The notes under the pieces are model-generated. The model saw only the letters and a program-made list of their open reading frames with translations, made no database searches and was not told the origin of the DNA. Shown here in pieces: positions 32,627-41,470 of a stretch of DNA of 64,000 bases. This stretch comes from Streptomyces spirodelae (GTDB taxonomy: Bacteria > Actinomycetota > Actinomycetes > Streptomycetales > Streptomycetaceae): positions 62,001 through 126,000 of the forward strand of contig NZ_JAFFZN010000026.1 of NCBI RefSeq assembly GCF_017676385.1, written 5' to 3'. Numbering within the stretch: position 1 is the stretch's first letter; each line of letters starts with the position of its first letter. Both the position numbers and the translations under genes were made by a program.

Positions 32627-33415
32627 TTACCTCCCGGCCGGAGGCCGGGGGAGGGGCGCGGGGTCCGGGGGGAAGACCTCGCGCAGTTCCTCCTTCATCG
32701 ACCGCTGGAAGGCCGTCACCAGGGCCTGCACCACCATCGGCTGCATATGCGCGGAGAGCGACTTCATCCGCTGCAGCCGCTGCGGGTCCGACTCCACGCC
32801 CCGGTACGGGTCCCACACCTCGCGCTTGAAGAGGCGGCTCAGCTCCCGCGCGGCCGAGCGGGTGTGCTCCATCATCACCTCGCGCGCCGCCAGGATCGCC
32901 TCCTGCGAGATCGGCACGTCCAGCAGCCGCACCCCCAGCTGCACCAGCGCCGGATCGACGCGGAAGACCTCGGGGTCGTCCGTACGGGCCAGGACGCTCA
33001 TCGCCTCCAGCCGCTCCAGGTCGTCGTCGGTCAGCTCCCGGCCGACGCGGCCCTCCAGTTGCACGCGGGTCGTCTCATCGACCGTGTCCGGCATCCAGGA
33101 GGCGACCACCGCGCGGTGGATCGCCAGATCGTGGGCGCTGATGTCGTCCGGGAGCCGCTGCAGATAGCGCTCGATGGCGGCCAGCGTCATGCCCTGGTTC
33201 TGCAACTCCTCGATGAGTGCCAGCCGGGAGAGGTGCTCGGGGCCGTACCGGCCGACACGGCGGGGGCCGATCGTGGGCGGCGGCAGCAGGCCCCGCGTGC
33301 TGTAGAAACGGACTGTACGCACGGTCACACCCGCGCGGGCCGCGAGCTGGTCGACGGTGAGCTGGCCGGTGGGCCCTTCCACAGGTCCGTCCACCGGCCC
33401 GTCCTGTCGCTCCAT
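32627..33415 (-). CDS. MerR-family transcriptional regulator
   Basis: The 262-residue regulator has an N-terminal MerR winged helix (about 18-85): LTVDQLAARAGVTVRTVRFY, GRYGPEHLSRLALIEELQN. The rest is an alpha-helical effector domain unlike metal sensors, with no conserved Cys cluster. The ATG at 33415 follows GAGAGAGG. Situated between the FadB gene and the divergent acyl-CoA synthetase gene, it is a candidate regulator of fatty-acid use, possibly sensing an acyl-CoA or fatty acid. That role is inference from context. Confidence 0.86.
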   Translation of the reverse strand: MERQDGPVDGPVEGPTGQLTVDQLAARAGVTVRTVRFYSTRGLLPPPTIGPRRVGRYGPEHLSRLALIEELQNQGMTLAAIERYLQRLPDDISAHDLAIHRAVVASWMPDTVDETTRVQLEGRVGRELTDDDLERLEAMSVLARTDDPEVFRVDPALVQLGVRLLDVPISQEAILAAREVMMEHTRSAARELSRLFKREVWDPYRGVESDPQRLQRMKSLSAHMQPMVVQALVTAFQRSMKEELREVFPPDPAPLPRPPAGR

Positions 33416-33535
33416 TGGCCGCGCCTCTCTCACTGCGGCACCACGGGGGTGCCGACCGTACCGATCATGTTCAACAGTATTGCTGTCTCACCACTCTTGT
33501 GAAACCTTCGGCCCACCTTCACGCGCGGAGGTGTC

Positions 33536-35395
33536 ATGACGACGATCCTGCGGCTGACCAAGGACCCGTCCGAGCTGACCGTCCCGGACCTGCTGCTGCG
33601 CAACGTCCACGACCACGGCGACCTGCCGGCCCTGACCTGGTACCGCGACGGGCGGTACACGGCCGACGCGCGCACCACACTCACCTGGGCCGAGGCCCGG
33701 CACCGGATCGCCGAAGTGGCCGCCGGACTCGGCGCGCTGGGCGTCACCCGGGGCGAACACGTGCTGCTGATGATGGACAACCGGCCCGAGCACTGGCTGA
33801 CCGACCTCGCCCTCGTCCACCTGGGAGCCGTCCCCGTCACCGTCTACAGCACGGCGGCACCCGAGCAGATCGCCCATATCGCCCGGCACTCCCGCGCCCG
33901 CCTCGCCGTCGTCGGGGGCGCCGAGGAACGAGCCCGCTGGGAGCCGCTGCTGGCACCCGAGGGAGAGGACGAGAAGGCTCCAGGACACCTCCGGCGGCTC
34001 GTGGTTGCCGACGCGGACGCCGTGGGCCCGCACACCCCCTGGCGCTCCCTGCCGCGCCCGTACGCGCCCGCCGCCTTCGAGGAGACCTGGCGCCGGGCGT
34101 GGGCCGAGGACCCGGTGACCGTCGTCTACACCTCGGGCACCACAGGAGACCCCAAAGGCGTGGTCATCAGCCACCGCAATGTCGTCCTCAACGGCATCGC
34201 ACTGGACGGCATCGCCGAGCTGCCCGACCACGCCGATCACATCTGCTACCTGCCCTTCGCCCATATCGCCGAGCGGATGCTGGGCATCTACCTGCCGGTC
34301 CTCCGCGCCTCGCACGTCCATCTGTGCCCCGACCCCGCACAGGTGGCCGCGCTGGTGCGGGAGCTGCGCCCGGCGGAGTTCTTCGGGGTGCCGCGCGTAT
34401 GGGAGAAGCTGGCCGCGGCGCTACGCGCCCGGCTGGAGGCGCTGCCCGAGCCGCGCAGGGCCGCCGTGGCGGAGGCGGCGGAAGCGGCCCGCGCCCAGGT
34501 GCGCCGCCGGGAGCGCGGCCTCCCGCAGGAGTCCGGGCCGGAAGCCGCGTACGAGAAGGCCCGCAGCGAGGTGCTCCAGCCGCTGCTGGCGCCCTTCGGC
34601 CTCGACCGGCTGGTCTGGTCCGCCAGCGCCTCGGCGCCGATGCCGCCCGATGTGCTCGACTTCTGGGCCGGCCTCGGTGTCCCGATCATGGACGCCTGGG
34701 GGCTGACGGAGACGACCGGCGCCCTCACCCTCAACGGCCCCGCCGCCTTCCGGCTCGGCGCGGTCGGGCGCCCGCTGGAGGGCACCGAGATCCGTACGGC
34801 CGAGGACGGGGAGATCCTGGTGCGCGGCTCCACCCTCTTCACCGGCTATCTGCGACCCGACGGTTCGGTTGAGCCCGGCACCGACGCGGACGGCTGGTTC
34901 GCGACCGGCGACATCGGGCGGATCGACGAGGACGGCTTCCTGTGGCTGACCGACCGCAAGAAGGAGATGATCGTCACCTCGACCGGGAAGAACATCTCGC
35001 CGGCGCTGGTGGAGAACACCCTCAAGGAGCACCCGCTGATCGGCCAGGCCATGGTGCACGGCGACGGCCGCCCCTACCTGGTCGCCCTCCTCGTCCTGGA
35101 CGGCGAGACGGCGCGGGGCTGGGCGGCCCGCAACGGGATCGACGTACCGCCAGGGCTCGCGCCGGAGGCGATCGCCGGGGCGCTGGCCGGGCACCCGGCC
35201 GTACGCGCCGAGGTGGACCGTGCCGTGGCCGCAGCCAACGCCCGCCTCAGCCGCCCCGAACAGGTCAGGCGCTACCACCTGCTGGAGCGCGAGTGGACCG
35301 CGCGGACCGGGGAGCTGACCCCGTCACTCAAGCTGCGCAGGAAAGTCGTCCGGTCCCGTTACCGGCAGGTCATCGAGCGGCTGTACGCAGGCTGA
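33536..35395 (+). CDS. Long-chain acyl-CoA synthetase (AMP-forming, FadD15-like)
   Basis: The 619-residue ligase has the AMP-binding P-loop YTSGTTGDPKGVVISH, the LACS-type long insertion (QVRRRERGLPQESG), the A5 motif DAWGLTETTG and the C-terminal GDIGRIDEDGFLWLTDRKKE. The last part, KNISPALVENTL, is typical of long-chain synthetases. It activates fatty acids with ATP and CoA for the enzymes encoded by the beta-oxidation run. It is divergent from the MerR gene, which may control it. Confidence 0.92.
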   Translation: MTTILRLTKDPSELTVPDLLLRNVHDHGDLPALTWYRDGRYTADARTTLTWAEARHRIAEVAAGLGALGVTRGEHVLLMMDNRPEHWLTDLALVHLGAVPVTVYSTAAPEQIAHIARHSRARLAVVGGAEERARWEPLLAPEGEDEKAPGHLRRLVVADADAVGPHTPWRSLPRPYAPAAFEETWRRAWAEDPVTVVYTSGTTGDPKGVVISHRNVVLNGIALDGIAELPDHADHICYLPFAHIAERMLGIYLPVLRASHVHLCPDPAQVAALVRELRPAEFFGVPRVWEKLAAALRARLEALPEPRRAAVAEAAEAARAQVRRRERGLPQESGPEAAYEKARSEVLQPLLAPFGLDRLVWSASASAPMPPDVLDFWAGLGVPIMDAWGLTETTGALTLNGPAAFRLGAVGRPLEGTEIRTAEDGEILVRGSTLFTGYLRPDGSVEPGTDADGWFATGDIGRIDEDGFLWLTDRKKEMIVTSTGKNISPALVENTLKEHPLIGQAMVHGDGRPYLVALLVLDGETARGWAARNGIDVPPGLAPEAIAGALAGHPAVRAEVDRAVAAANARLSRPEQVRRYHLLEREWTARTGELTPSLKLRRKVVRSRYRQVIERLYAG

Positions 35396-35442
35396 TGAGG
35401 GGGTTGCCTTGCTCCCGGCGGGGCACGCCCTCAACCGAGTCG

Positions 35443-36705
35443 CTACCGCAGCCGCACCGGAAGCTCGTAGAGCTCGTTCTGGGTGATGGCGGGCTTGTTG
35501 CGGAGGTCAGCCGGGTCCGCCGCGAGGTCAAGACCCGGGAAGCGGTCGAACAGTGCCGGGAGCGCGACCAGCGCCTCCAGGCGGGACAGCGGAGCGCCGG
35601 GGCACACATGGGGGCCGTGGCCGAAGGACAGATGCCGCGTGGGCTCGCGGGTCACATCGAAGCGCTCGGCGTCGGCGCCGTGGTGCCGCTCGTCCCGTCC
35701 GATCGCGCCATAGGCGATGATCACCGCGTCGCCCTGCTTCATCACGGTGCCGCCGACCTCCACATCCTCCGTCGCGAAGCGGATCAGCACATGCGTGGTG
35801 GGCGCGTCCCAGCGCAGCGTCTCCTCGATGGCCGCCTCCCAGCTCACCTCGCCGGAGCGGACCAGGGCGAGCTGGTCGGGATGGGTGAGCAGCGCCCGCA
35901 CCGCGCTGACGATCAGGCTGATCGTCGTCTCGTGCCCAGCGGTGATCAGCACCTGGACGGTGGCGACGATCTCCTCGTCGCTGAGCGAGTCGCCCTCCTC
36001 GGCGGCCGCCAGCAGCGCGCTGGTCAGGTCGTCGCCGGGGGCCTGCTTCTTCTGGGCGACCACGGCGGTGAACAGCGACCCCAGCTCCGCGATGATGCCC
36101 TGCACCTCCTCGGGCGGGGTGACGCTGGAGAAGAAGCCGTCGTAGAGCGTGCGCAGCCGCGGGATCTGGCCGGTGTCGATGCCCAGCAGCTCGCCGATGA
36201 CGGCCATCGGCAGCGGGTAGGCGTAGGCGGCCTTCAGATCGACGCGGCCCGCCGCGTCCGCCGACTCCGCCAGGCCGTCCAGCAGTTGGTGGGTGATCTC
36301 CTCGATGCGGGGCCGCATCGCCGCCACCCGGCGCGGGGTGAGGGCCTGCGCGGTCAGGGTGCGCAGCCTGCGGTGTTCGGGGCCGTCGAAGGTGAGCATG
36401 CTGGGGCCCGGGTCTGCGAGCCCGATCAGCGGCCAGGTCTGCGCGATCTCCCCGCGCTGGTAGGCGGCCCAGTGGTCGATGTTCTTCACGAGCCTGCTGT
36501 CGGTCAGTAGCTTGCGGGCCTCCGCGTGGTGGGTGACCGCCCATACCCGTACCCCGCCCGGCAGTTCGACGGACGCGAGCGGTCCCGCGGCGCGCAGCCG
36601 TGCGCCCTCGCCCGCCAGATCGCGTACCAGCGGGTCGAGCACGATCACCTCGTCCGCGGCGTCCCCGCCGTCCGGGCCGGTTCCGGTGACGGGACACGAC
36701 GTCAT
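35443..36705 (-). CDS. Cytochrome P450, CYP154-like, conservon-associated
   Basis: The 420-residue P450 has every canonical element: I-helix AGHETT, K-helix EETLRW (ExxR), and the haem-ligand loop FGHGPHVCPGAPLSR with the cysteine ligand. It is probably a soluble class I enzyme using a ferredoxin. The ATG overlaps the stop of the preceding P450 gene in ATGA, with AGGAG seven bases upstream. It is the last of six overlapping genes in the conservon operon. CYP154 is a plausible family; the substrate is unknown. Confidence 0.9.
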   Translation of the reverse strand: MTSCPVTGTGPDGGDAADEVIVLDPLVRDLAGEGARLRAAGPLASVELPGGVRVWAVTHHAEARKLLTDSRLVKNIDHWAAYQRGEIAQTWPLIGLADPGPSMLTFDGPEHRRLRTLTAQALTPRRVAAMRPRIEEITHQLLDGLAESADAAGRVDLKAAYAYPLPMAVIGELLGIDTGQIPRLRTLYDGFFSSVTPPEEVQGIIAELGSLFTAVVAQKKQAPGDDLTSALLAAAEEGDSLSDEEIVATVQVLITAGHETTISLIVSAVRALLTHPDQLALVRSGEVSWEAAIEETLRWDAPTTHVLIRFATEDVEVGGTVMKQGDAVIIAYGAIGRDERHHGADAERFDVTREPTRHLSFGHGPHVCPGAPLSRLEALVALPALFDRFPGLDLAADPADLRNKPAITQNELYELPVRLR

Positions 36706-37994
36706 CTGTAGACTCCTGCGGCGCTCGTGGGGGTCGGGGTGAAGCGGACGGGAAGCGAGGCCAGCCCGCGCAGGAACGGCGAAGAGCGCCAGACCAGGGC
36801 GTGCGCGCTGACCGCCAGCTCGACGTCGGGCAGCCGGTCCAGCAGCACCTCGATCCCGGTGCGCGCGATGCCCTCGGCGATGTCCTGCGCGGGGTAGGGG
36901 CAGCGGTGGTCGCCGTGCCCGAAGGAGAGGAAGGCGCTGTTGCCGCCGGTGAAGGACGTGCGGTCGGGGCGCACCTGGGGATCGGCGTTGGCGGCGGCGA
37001 AGCTGAGCATCAGCAGGTCGCCCGCGGCGATGTGCCGCCCGGCGAGCTGGGTGTCGCGGGTCGCCCAGCGGCCCGCGATGTTCTGGCTGGGGGTGTCCTC
37101 CCACAGCACCTCGTTCATGGCCTCGGCGACGCTGTGCCGGCCTCCGGAGAGGGAGGCGGCGAAGCGGTCGTCGGTGAGCATCAGCCGCAGCGAGTTGCCG
37201 ATCCAGTCGGCGGTCGGCTGGTGGCCCGCGACGAAGTTGACCATCATGTCCTCGAGGATCTCCTGGAAGGAGAAGTCCGAGGAATAGTCGTGGTGCAGCA
37301 TCCGCGATGCCACCCCGGCTGCCGGGGCTTCGCGCCGGGAGGTGAGCAGGCCGCTCATCGCGGCCTGGACCCGGTCGCGGCCCCGCAGCGCGTCGGGGCC
37401 GCCGTCGACCAGCGCATTGATGCCGGGCACCAGTTCGGCGCCCGCCTGGTCGGAGAAGCCGTAGAGCTGTGCGAGTACCAGCGCGGGCAGTTCCTTGGCG
37501 TAGTCGGCGATCAGGTCGGCCGAACCCCGCCCGCACAGCCGGTCGATCAGCTGGTCGGCGAACCGCTCGGAGCGGTCGCGCAGTTCGAACGGGTCGACGG
37601 CGGCGAGCGCGTCACTGACCAGCGCCGAGCGCCGGTGGTGCCGCTCGCCGACCGTGTAGAGGATCGACGGCTGCTTGCCGACCATCGGCAGCAGCGGCCA
37701 GTCGGCCGGGATGTTCGGCCACTGGTTCCACAGCCCCGAGTCGCGGCTGAAGAGCGCCGAGTCGGAGGTGATCCGGTGCAGCTCCCGGTAGCCGAGCACC
37801 AGCCAGCAGGGTACGTCACCGGGCAGCACGACCGGGGCGATCGGGCCGTGCTGCTCGTACATCTCCCGGTACAGCCGGACCCGGTCGTCGTTCTGGAAGC
37901 GCGGCCCCATCAGGGGAACGGCGTCGCCGCCCTGGTGCGCGGGGCAGCCGGGCGGCGGTGCCTGGGTGACGCTGCGCTGCTGCGGGGGTGTCAC
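36702..37994 (-). CDS. Atypical cytochrome P450 lacking ExxR (CYP156/157-like)
   Basis: The 430-residue protein keeps the haem loop FGHGDHRCPYPAQ with the Cys ligand near residue 365. The I-helix is AGHQPT (about 256-261) instead of AGHETT, and the K-helix ExxR is EVLW (about 295-298) with Trp replacing the near-invariant Arg. Streptomycete CYP156/157 P450s are the known exceptions without ExxR and pair with CYP154 genes in conservons. The GTG start follows GAGGA and overlaps the cvnD stop in GTGA. Confidence 0.88.
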   Translation of the reverse strand: MTPPQQRSVTQAPPPGCPAHQGGDAVPLMGPRFQNDDRVRLYREMYEQHGPIAPVVLPGDVPCWLVLGYRELHRITSDSALFSRDSGLWNQWPNIPADWPLLPMVGKQPSILYTVGERHHRRSALVSDALAAVDPFELRDRSERFADQLIDRLCGRGSADLIADYAKELPALVLAQLYGFSDQAGAELVPGINALVDGGPDALRGRDRVQAAMSGLLTSRREAPAAGVASRMLHHDYSSDFSFQEILEDMMVNFVAGHQPTADWIGNSLRLMLTDDRFAASLSGGRHSVAEAMNEVLWEDTPSQNIAGRWATRDTQLAGRHIAAGDLLMLSFAAANADPQVRPDRTSFTGGNSAFLSFGHGDHRCPYPAQDIAEGIARTGIEVLLDRLPDVELAVSAHALVWRSSPFLRGLASLPVRFTPTPTSAAGVYR

Positions 37995-38632
37995 AGGGGG
38001 TCCTCGGAAGCGGAACGCGCGGTGGACAGGGCGTACAGGTGGTGGACGAGGGCCAGCAGTACGTCCTTGCTGGACTCGCGGGAGCGCGCGTCGCACTCGA
38101 CGAGCGGGATCTCAGCGGGCAGATCGAGCGCCTCGCGCACCTGTTCAGCCGTGTGTCGCGGGCCGCCGAAGTCGTTGCTCGCGACGATGAACGGCGTACC
38201 GTGCGCCTCCAGCCGGTCGATGGCGTACCAGGAGTCCTCCAGCCGCCGGGTGTCCACCAGGACGACGGCGCCCAGGGTGCCGGAGAAGAGCCGGTCCCAC
38301 AGGAACCAGAACCGCTCCTGGCCCGGCGCGCCGAACAGGTACAGCACCGTCTCGTCGTTCAGGCTGATCCGGCCGAAGTCGAAGGCGATGGTGGTGGTCG
38401 TCTTGCCCTGCACGGCCGAGAGGTCGTCGACGCCCTCACCGGCGCGGGTCATCGTCTCCTCGGTGTTCAGCGGACGGATGTCGCTGACGGCCCGCACCAT
38501 GGTCGTCTTGCCGACGCCGAAGCCGCCGACGACCACGATCTTCAGCCCCTGTGCCGCCGTGCTGAGCAGTGGCGGACGGGCCTCGGCGCCTGCAGTCGCC
38601 ACCGAATTCCATTCAGATGTTGCGGAGTCCAA
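37991..38632 (-). CDS. cvnD: Conservon GTPase CvnD
   Basis: The 213-residue small GTPase has Walker A GGFGVGKTTMVRAV (about 35-48), switch residues in the GKTTTTIAFDFG stretch, and the DxxG-like LFGAPGQERFWF. CvnD proteins switch with a membrane complex built from CvnA, B and C. The TTG start overlaps the cvnC end by 20 bp and has AGGTG upstream; a GTG ten codons in is an alternative. The downstream gene overlaps its stop in GTGA. Confidence 0.93.
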   Translation of the reverse strand: MDSATSEWNSVATAGAEARPPLLSTAAQGLKIVVVGGFGVGKTTMVRAVSDIRPLNTEETMTRAGEGVDDLSAVQGKTTTTIAFDFGRISLNDETVLYLFGAPGQERFWFLWDRLFSGTLGAVVLVDTRRLEDSWYAIDRLEAHGTPFIVASNDFGGPRHTAEQVREALDLPAEIPLVECDARSRESSKDVLLALVHHLYALSTARSASEDPL

Positions 38633-38975
38633 CGAGCACCTGCTTCAGGATGTCGGGATCGGGCAGTGCGTCAGCGGTCTGGGCCCGCCGCGGGTGACGG
38701 GCGGTGATCTTCCCCTGGGCGAGCAGGTCGCCCAGCAGGATGCGGACGACGCTCACCGGCAGGCCCAGATCGGCGGCGAGTTCCACCACCGCGGTGGGAA
38801 AGCGGCAGATACGGAGGATCGCGGCGTGCTCCGACTGCATGCCGCGGACCGGGGCGCTCTCGCTGACCACGAGCGTCACCAGGTCGAAGGTCTCGGCTCC
38901 GACCGTGGAACGGCTGCGCCCACCGGTCACGGTGTACAGCCGGTCCGGGTCCTCGTCCCGGCCCGGCCGGGTCAT
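38613..38975 (-). CDS. cvnC: Conservon protein CvnC (DUF742)
   Basis: The 120-residue DUF742 protein contains the pattern RLYTVTGGRSRS, ILRICRFPTAVVELAADLGL and VVRILLGDLLAQGKI, a winged-helix-like fold. It is thought to connect CvnB and CvnD. The ATG overlaps the cvnB stop in ATGA. The region's overlap pattern makes co-translation of the whole operon likely. Confidence 0.93.
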   Translation of the reverse strand: MTRPGRDEDPDRLYTVTGGRSRSTVGAETFDLVTLVVSESAPVRGMQSEHAAILRICRFPTAVVELAADLGLPVSVVRILLGDLLAQGKITARHPRRAQTADALPDPDILKQVLVGLRNI

Positions 38976-39415
38976 ACTGCTCCGCCTCCGTCTGCCGGGC
39001 CGCCGCGGCCGTCGCCCGTGGCGGACTGGCGCGGCGGTGCGCTGAGGTACTCGCTGAGCTGTTCGATCAGCTCGTTCATGTTGTGGCCGATGAGGCCCAC
39101 GTCGGAGTCCTCCTCGGCGACGACGGCCAGATGTGCGCCGTCGCCCGCCTCCACGACGAACAGGATGCCGCCGTAGAACTCCGCCATCGCCTGGCGGACA
39201 CCGCCGTTGCCGTTGCCGAACTCCACGGAAGCCCCGTGCGACAGGCTCTGGATACCGGCCGAGATGGCCGCGAGCTGGTCGGCCTGGTCGATGGAGAGCT
39301 CCGGGGTACGGCACAGTTTGAGGCCGTCCCGGGAGAGCACGAGAGCGTGCCGGGCGCCCGGCGTGCGCTCCAGGAGGCTTTCCAGCAACCAGTCGAGCTT
39401 GCTGTCAGTGATCAT
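38972..39415 (-). CDS. cvnB: Conservon Roadblock/LC7 protein CvnB
   Basis: The 147-residue Roadblock domain starts LDWLLESLLERTPGARHALVL and includes HNMNELIEQL in the last helix. CvnB proteins dimerise and dock the GTPase to the sensor. The ATG overlaps the cvnA stop in ATGA. Residues beyond about 125 are a glycine-rich tail (GDGRGGPADGGGAV). Confidence 0.93.
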   Translation of the reverse strand: MITDSKLDWLLESLLERTPGARHALVLSRDGLKLCRTPELSIDQADQLAAISAGIQSLSHGASVEFGNGNGGVRQAMAEFYGGILFVVEAGDGAHLAVVAEEDSDVGLIGHNMNELIEQLSEYLSAPPRQSATGDGRGGPADGGGAV

Positions 39416-41262
39416 TCGGTGTCGTCCTCCGAGAGGGAAGAGGAGCGGGTGGGGGAGGAGGCGGAAGGCAGCGGGTTCCGGCCGGTTTCTTCCGAGTCGC
39501 CGGCGCCCTGTACAGCCCGGCGGAAGTCGCCGAACCGCGCACCGGAGGGGCGCTTCCTGCCGGAGGCTGCCGGGTCGGCCGCGGCCCCTTCTCCGGCGTC
39601 CGGTGCGGTCCCGCGCTCGGAGCCGGTGCGCTCCGTCCGGGACGAGGCGGCCGAGGCCCGGGCGACGGCGGCGAGGGTCTGCCCCCGCCGCCGTTTGGGC
39701 AGCCCGCTCTCGCCGTACTCCTGGGGTGGCGGCGCAGCGGTCGCATAGGCGCCGCTCTCCCGCTGGTCGTGGCCCTGGGCGCCCTGCTGCGCTGTGTCGG
39801 CCGGCTCCGGCTGCCGGGCGTGGCCGGGGGCCGGACGAAGAGGGCCGGCAGCTGCGACGGAGGATTCGGGGGCGGCCCCGGCCTGCTCGGCGGTCGCGCC
39901 GGACCGGTCGGCCGCCAGGGGCCCGGGCTCGGCGCTCCGGGGCACGGCGCGGGGCGCCTGCGCGGGCTGGGCCACCGGGGGAGCCGAGGGAATGCGCTCC
40001 TCGCGGCGCGGCTCGGTGATCAGCTCGCGCGGGATGCGGACGAGCACTCCCGTCCCGCCGTGCGCGGAGGGCCGGAAGGAGACGGACAGGCCGTGTTTGC
40101 GGGCCAGCCGTCCCACCACGGCGAGACCGAGCCGGGTGCCCGACAGCGTGGCCAGGTCGCCGTGCTCCCCGGTGACGGCCTGCTGGGCGCGGCGCAGCGC
40201 GACCTCTCCCATCACCAGGCCGCCGTCCTCGACGGTGATGACCGCACCGGCGGCCACCTCCTCGACGTAGACGTGCACCTCGGAGGTGGGCGGGGAGAAG
40301 TTCGCGGCGTTGTCCATCACCTCGGCCAGCAGGTGCATCACGCCCTCGGCCGCGTGCCCTGCGACGGCGACCTCGCTCGTCGAGTGCAGCCGTACCCGCT
40401 GGTAGCCGCTGATCCGGCCCATGGCGCCGCGCAGGATGGACTCCATCACGATCGGCTTGGCCCAGCGGCGGCCCGAGCGCGCGCCGGTGAGTACGGCGAT
40501 GGAGTCCGCGATCCGGCCCATCTGCGCGTTCCGGTGGTCCAACTGCAGCAGGTCGGCCAGTACGTCCTCGTCGGCGTGCCGGTGCTCCATCTCGCGCAGG
40601 TCGGCAGCCATGCTGGTGGCCAGCGCCTGCACCCGTCCGGCCGCGTTGGCGCAGGCCGACATCGCGGCGGCGCGCATGTTCTCGCCCTTGTGGACCTCGC
40701 GCGCCAGGGTGACCAGTACGCGGCGCTGGGTCTCGGAGGTCACAGGGGGAGCGTCGGCCAGCGCGGTCTCGGCCGAGCCGCCGCTCCGCAGCCGGTCCAC
40801 GACGGCGGGGACGATCGCGTCGGCGAAGTGGTCGTCGGCGGCCTCCCGTTCGGCTCCCCGCGCGTGGGCCGCCGCCAGCGCGGCCCGCAGCGAGCGGCTG
40901 GTGAGCCGGGCATGCGCCGCCACGGTGACCGCGACGCACAGCACCACTCCGGCCGCACCGGCGCCCCAGGCGACCTCGGCGCGCGCGGAGGAGTCGCTGA
41001 GGTACACGGCGATCACACACGCGAGACCCGCGACCACGACGGAGACCAGCAGCGCCAGCGCCGTACCTGTGGCGGTCCCGGTGCCTGTGGTGGCTCCGGC
41101 GCTGGTGGCGGACCCCGTGCCGGTGGCGGTTCCGGTACCGGCGGTGGCCGGCCGGTCCGCGCCCGTGACCGGCTGAGTGGTGCCCGTGGCCGGCTGCGCG
41201 GCGCCGAGAGCCGGTTGGCCCGCGCCTGCGGCCGGTGGCGGTGATATCTCGGGGGAGGTCAT
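39412..41262 (-). CDS. cvnA: Conservon histidine-kinase-like sensor CvnA
   Basis: The 616-residue protein has a low-complexity Thr/Gly/Ala N-terminus, two transmembrane helices (about 68-90 and 98-118), a helical dimer region and a HATPase domain (about 300-410): N-box AEVMDNAANFSPP and G-box GTRLGLAVVGRLARKHG. The long disordered C-terminus is rich in Pro, Ala and Arg. CvnA proteins resemble sensor kinases but act through the CvnB-C-D complex. The ATG at 41262 follows AGGA. It is the first gene of the six-gene operon. Confidence 0.93.
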   Translation of the reverse strand: MTSPEISPPPAAGAGQPALGAAQPATGTTQPVTGADRPATAGTGTATGTGSATSAGATTGTGTATGTALALLVSVVVAGLACVIAVYLSDSSARAEVAWGAGAAGVVLCVAVTVAAHARLTSRSLRAALAAAHARGAEREAADDHFADAIVPAVVDRLRSGGSAETALADAPPVTSETQRRVLVTLAREVHKGENMRAAAMSACANAAGRVQALATSMAADLREMEHRHADEDVLADLLQLDHRNAQMGRIADSIAVLTGARSGRRWAKPIVMESILRGAMGRISGYQRVRLHSTSEVAVAGHAAEGVMHLLAEVMDNAANFSPPTSEVHVYVEEVAAGAVITVEDGGLVMGEVALRRAQQAVTGEHGDLATLSGTRLGLAVVGRLARKHGLSVSFRPSAHGGTGVLVRIPRELITEPRREERIPSAPPVAQPAQAPRAVPRSAEPGPLAADRSGATAEQAGAAPESSVAAAGPLRPAPGHARQPEPADTAQQGAQGHDQRESGAYATAAPPPQEYGESGLPKRRRGQTLAAVARASAASSRTERTGSERGTAPDAGEGAAADPAASGRKRPSGARFGDFRRAVQGAGDSEETGRNPLPSASSPTRSSSLSEDDTE

Positions 41263-41334
41263 CAATCAGGTCCTAGGGGACGGAGCCGGGCAGAGGCGAA
41301 GGCTGAGCCGCAGCCCTCCGATCAACGTCGCACC

Positions 41335-41360
41335 AATATAGGCCAGTTAGTGATCACTAA
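41335..41360 (-). promoter_or_regulatory. cvnA promoter element with 14-bp perfect palindrome
   Basis: On the minus strand TATATT (41340-41335) is a good -10 hexamer 72 bases upstream of the cvnA start. Immediately upstream lies the perfect palindrome TTAGTGATCACTAA (41347-41360), over the region between -10 and -35. The position suits a repressor operator controlling the conservon. Confidence 0.6.
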
Positions 41361-41470
41361 GTGCCAGAGGGGTGTTCCGGTTCACACACCCACTCGCCTT
41401 CCGTCACACCGGCCTCACGCGCCGCGCCGGAACCGGGTACCACAGGCATCATGGGCGCCCCGGAGGCATC

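Noticed and set aside
35443..37536. Single 697-codon fusion upstream of the CYP154-like gene
   Set aside because: The N-terminal 277 codons are out of frame with the ExxR-less P450 and read as arginine-rich noise. AGGAG and ATG at 36705 mark the real start.
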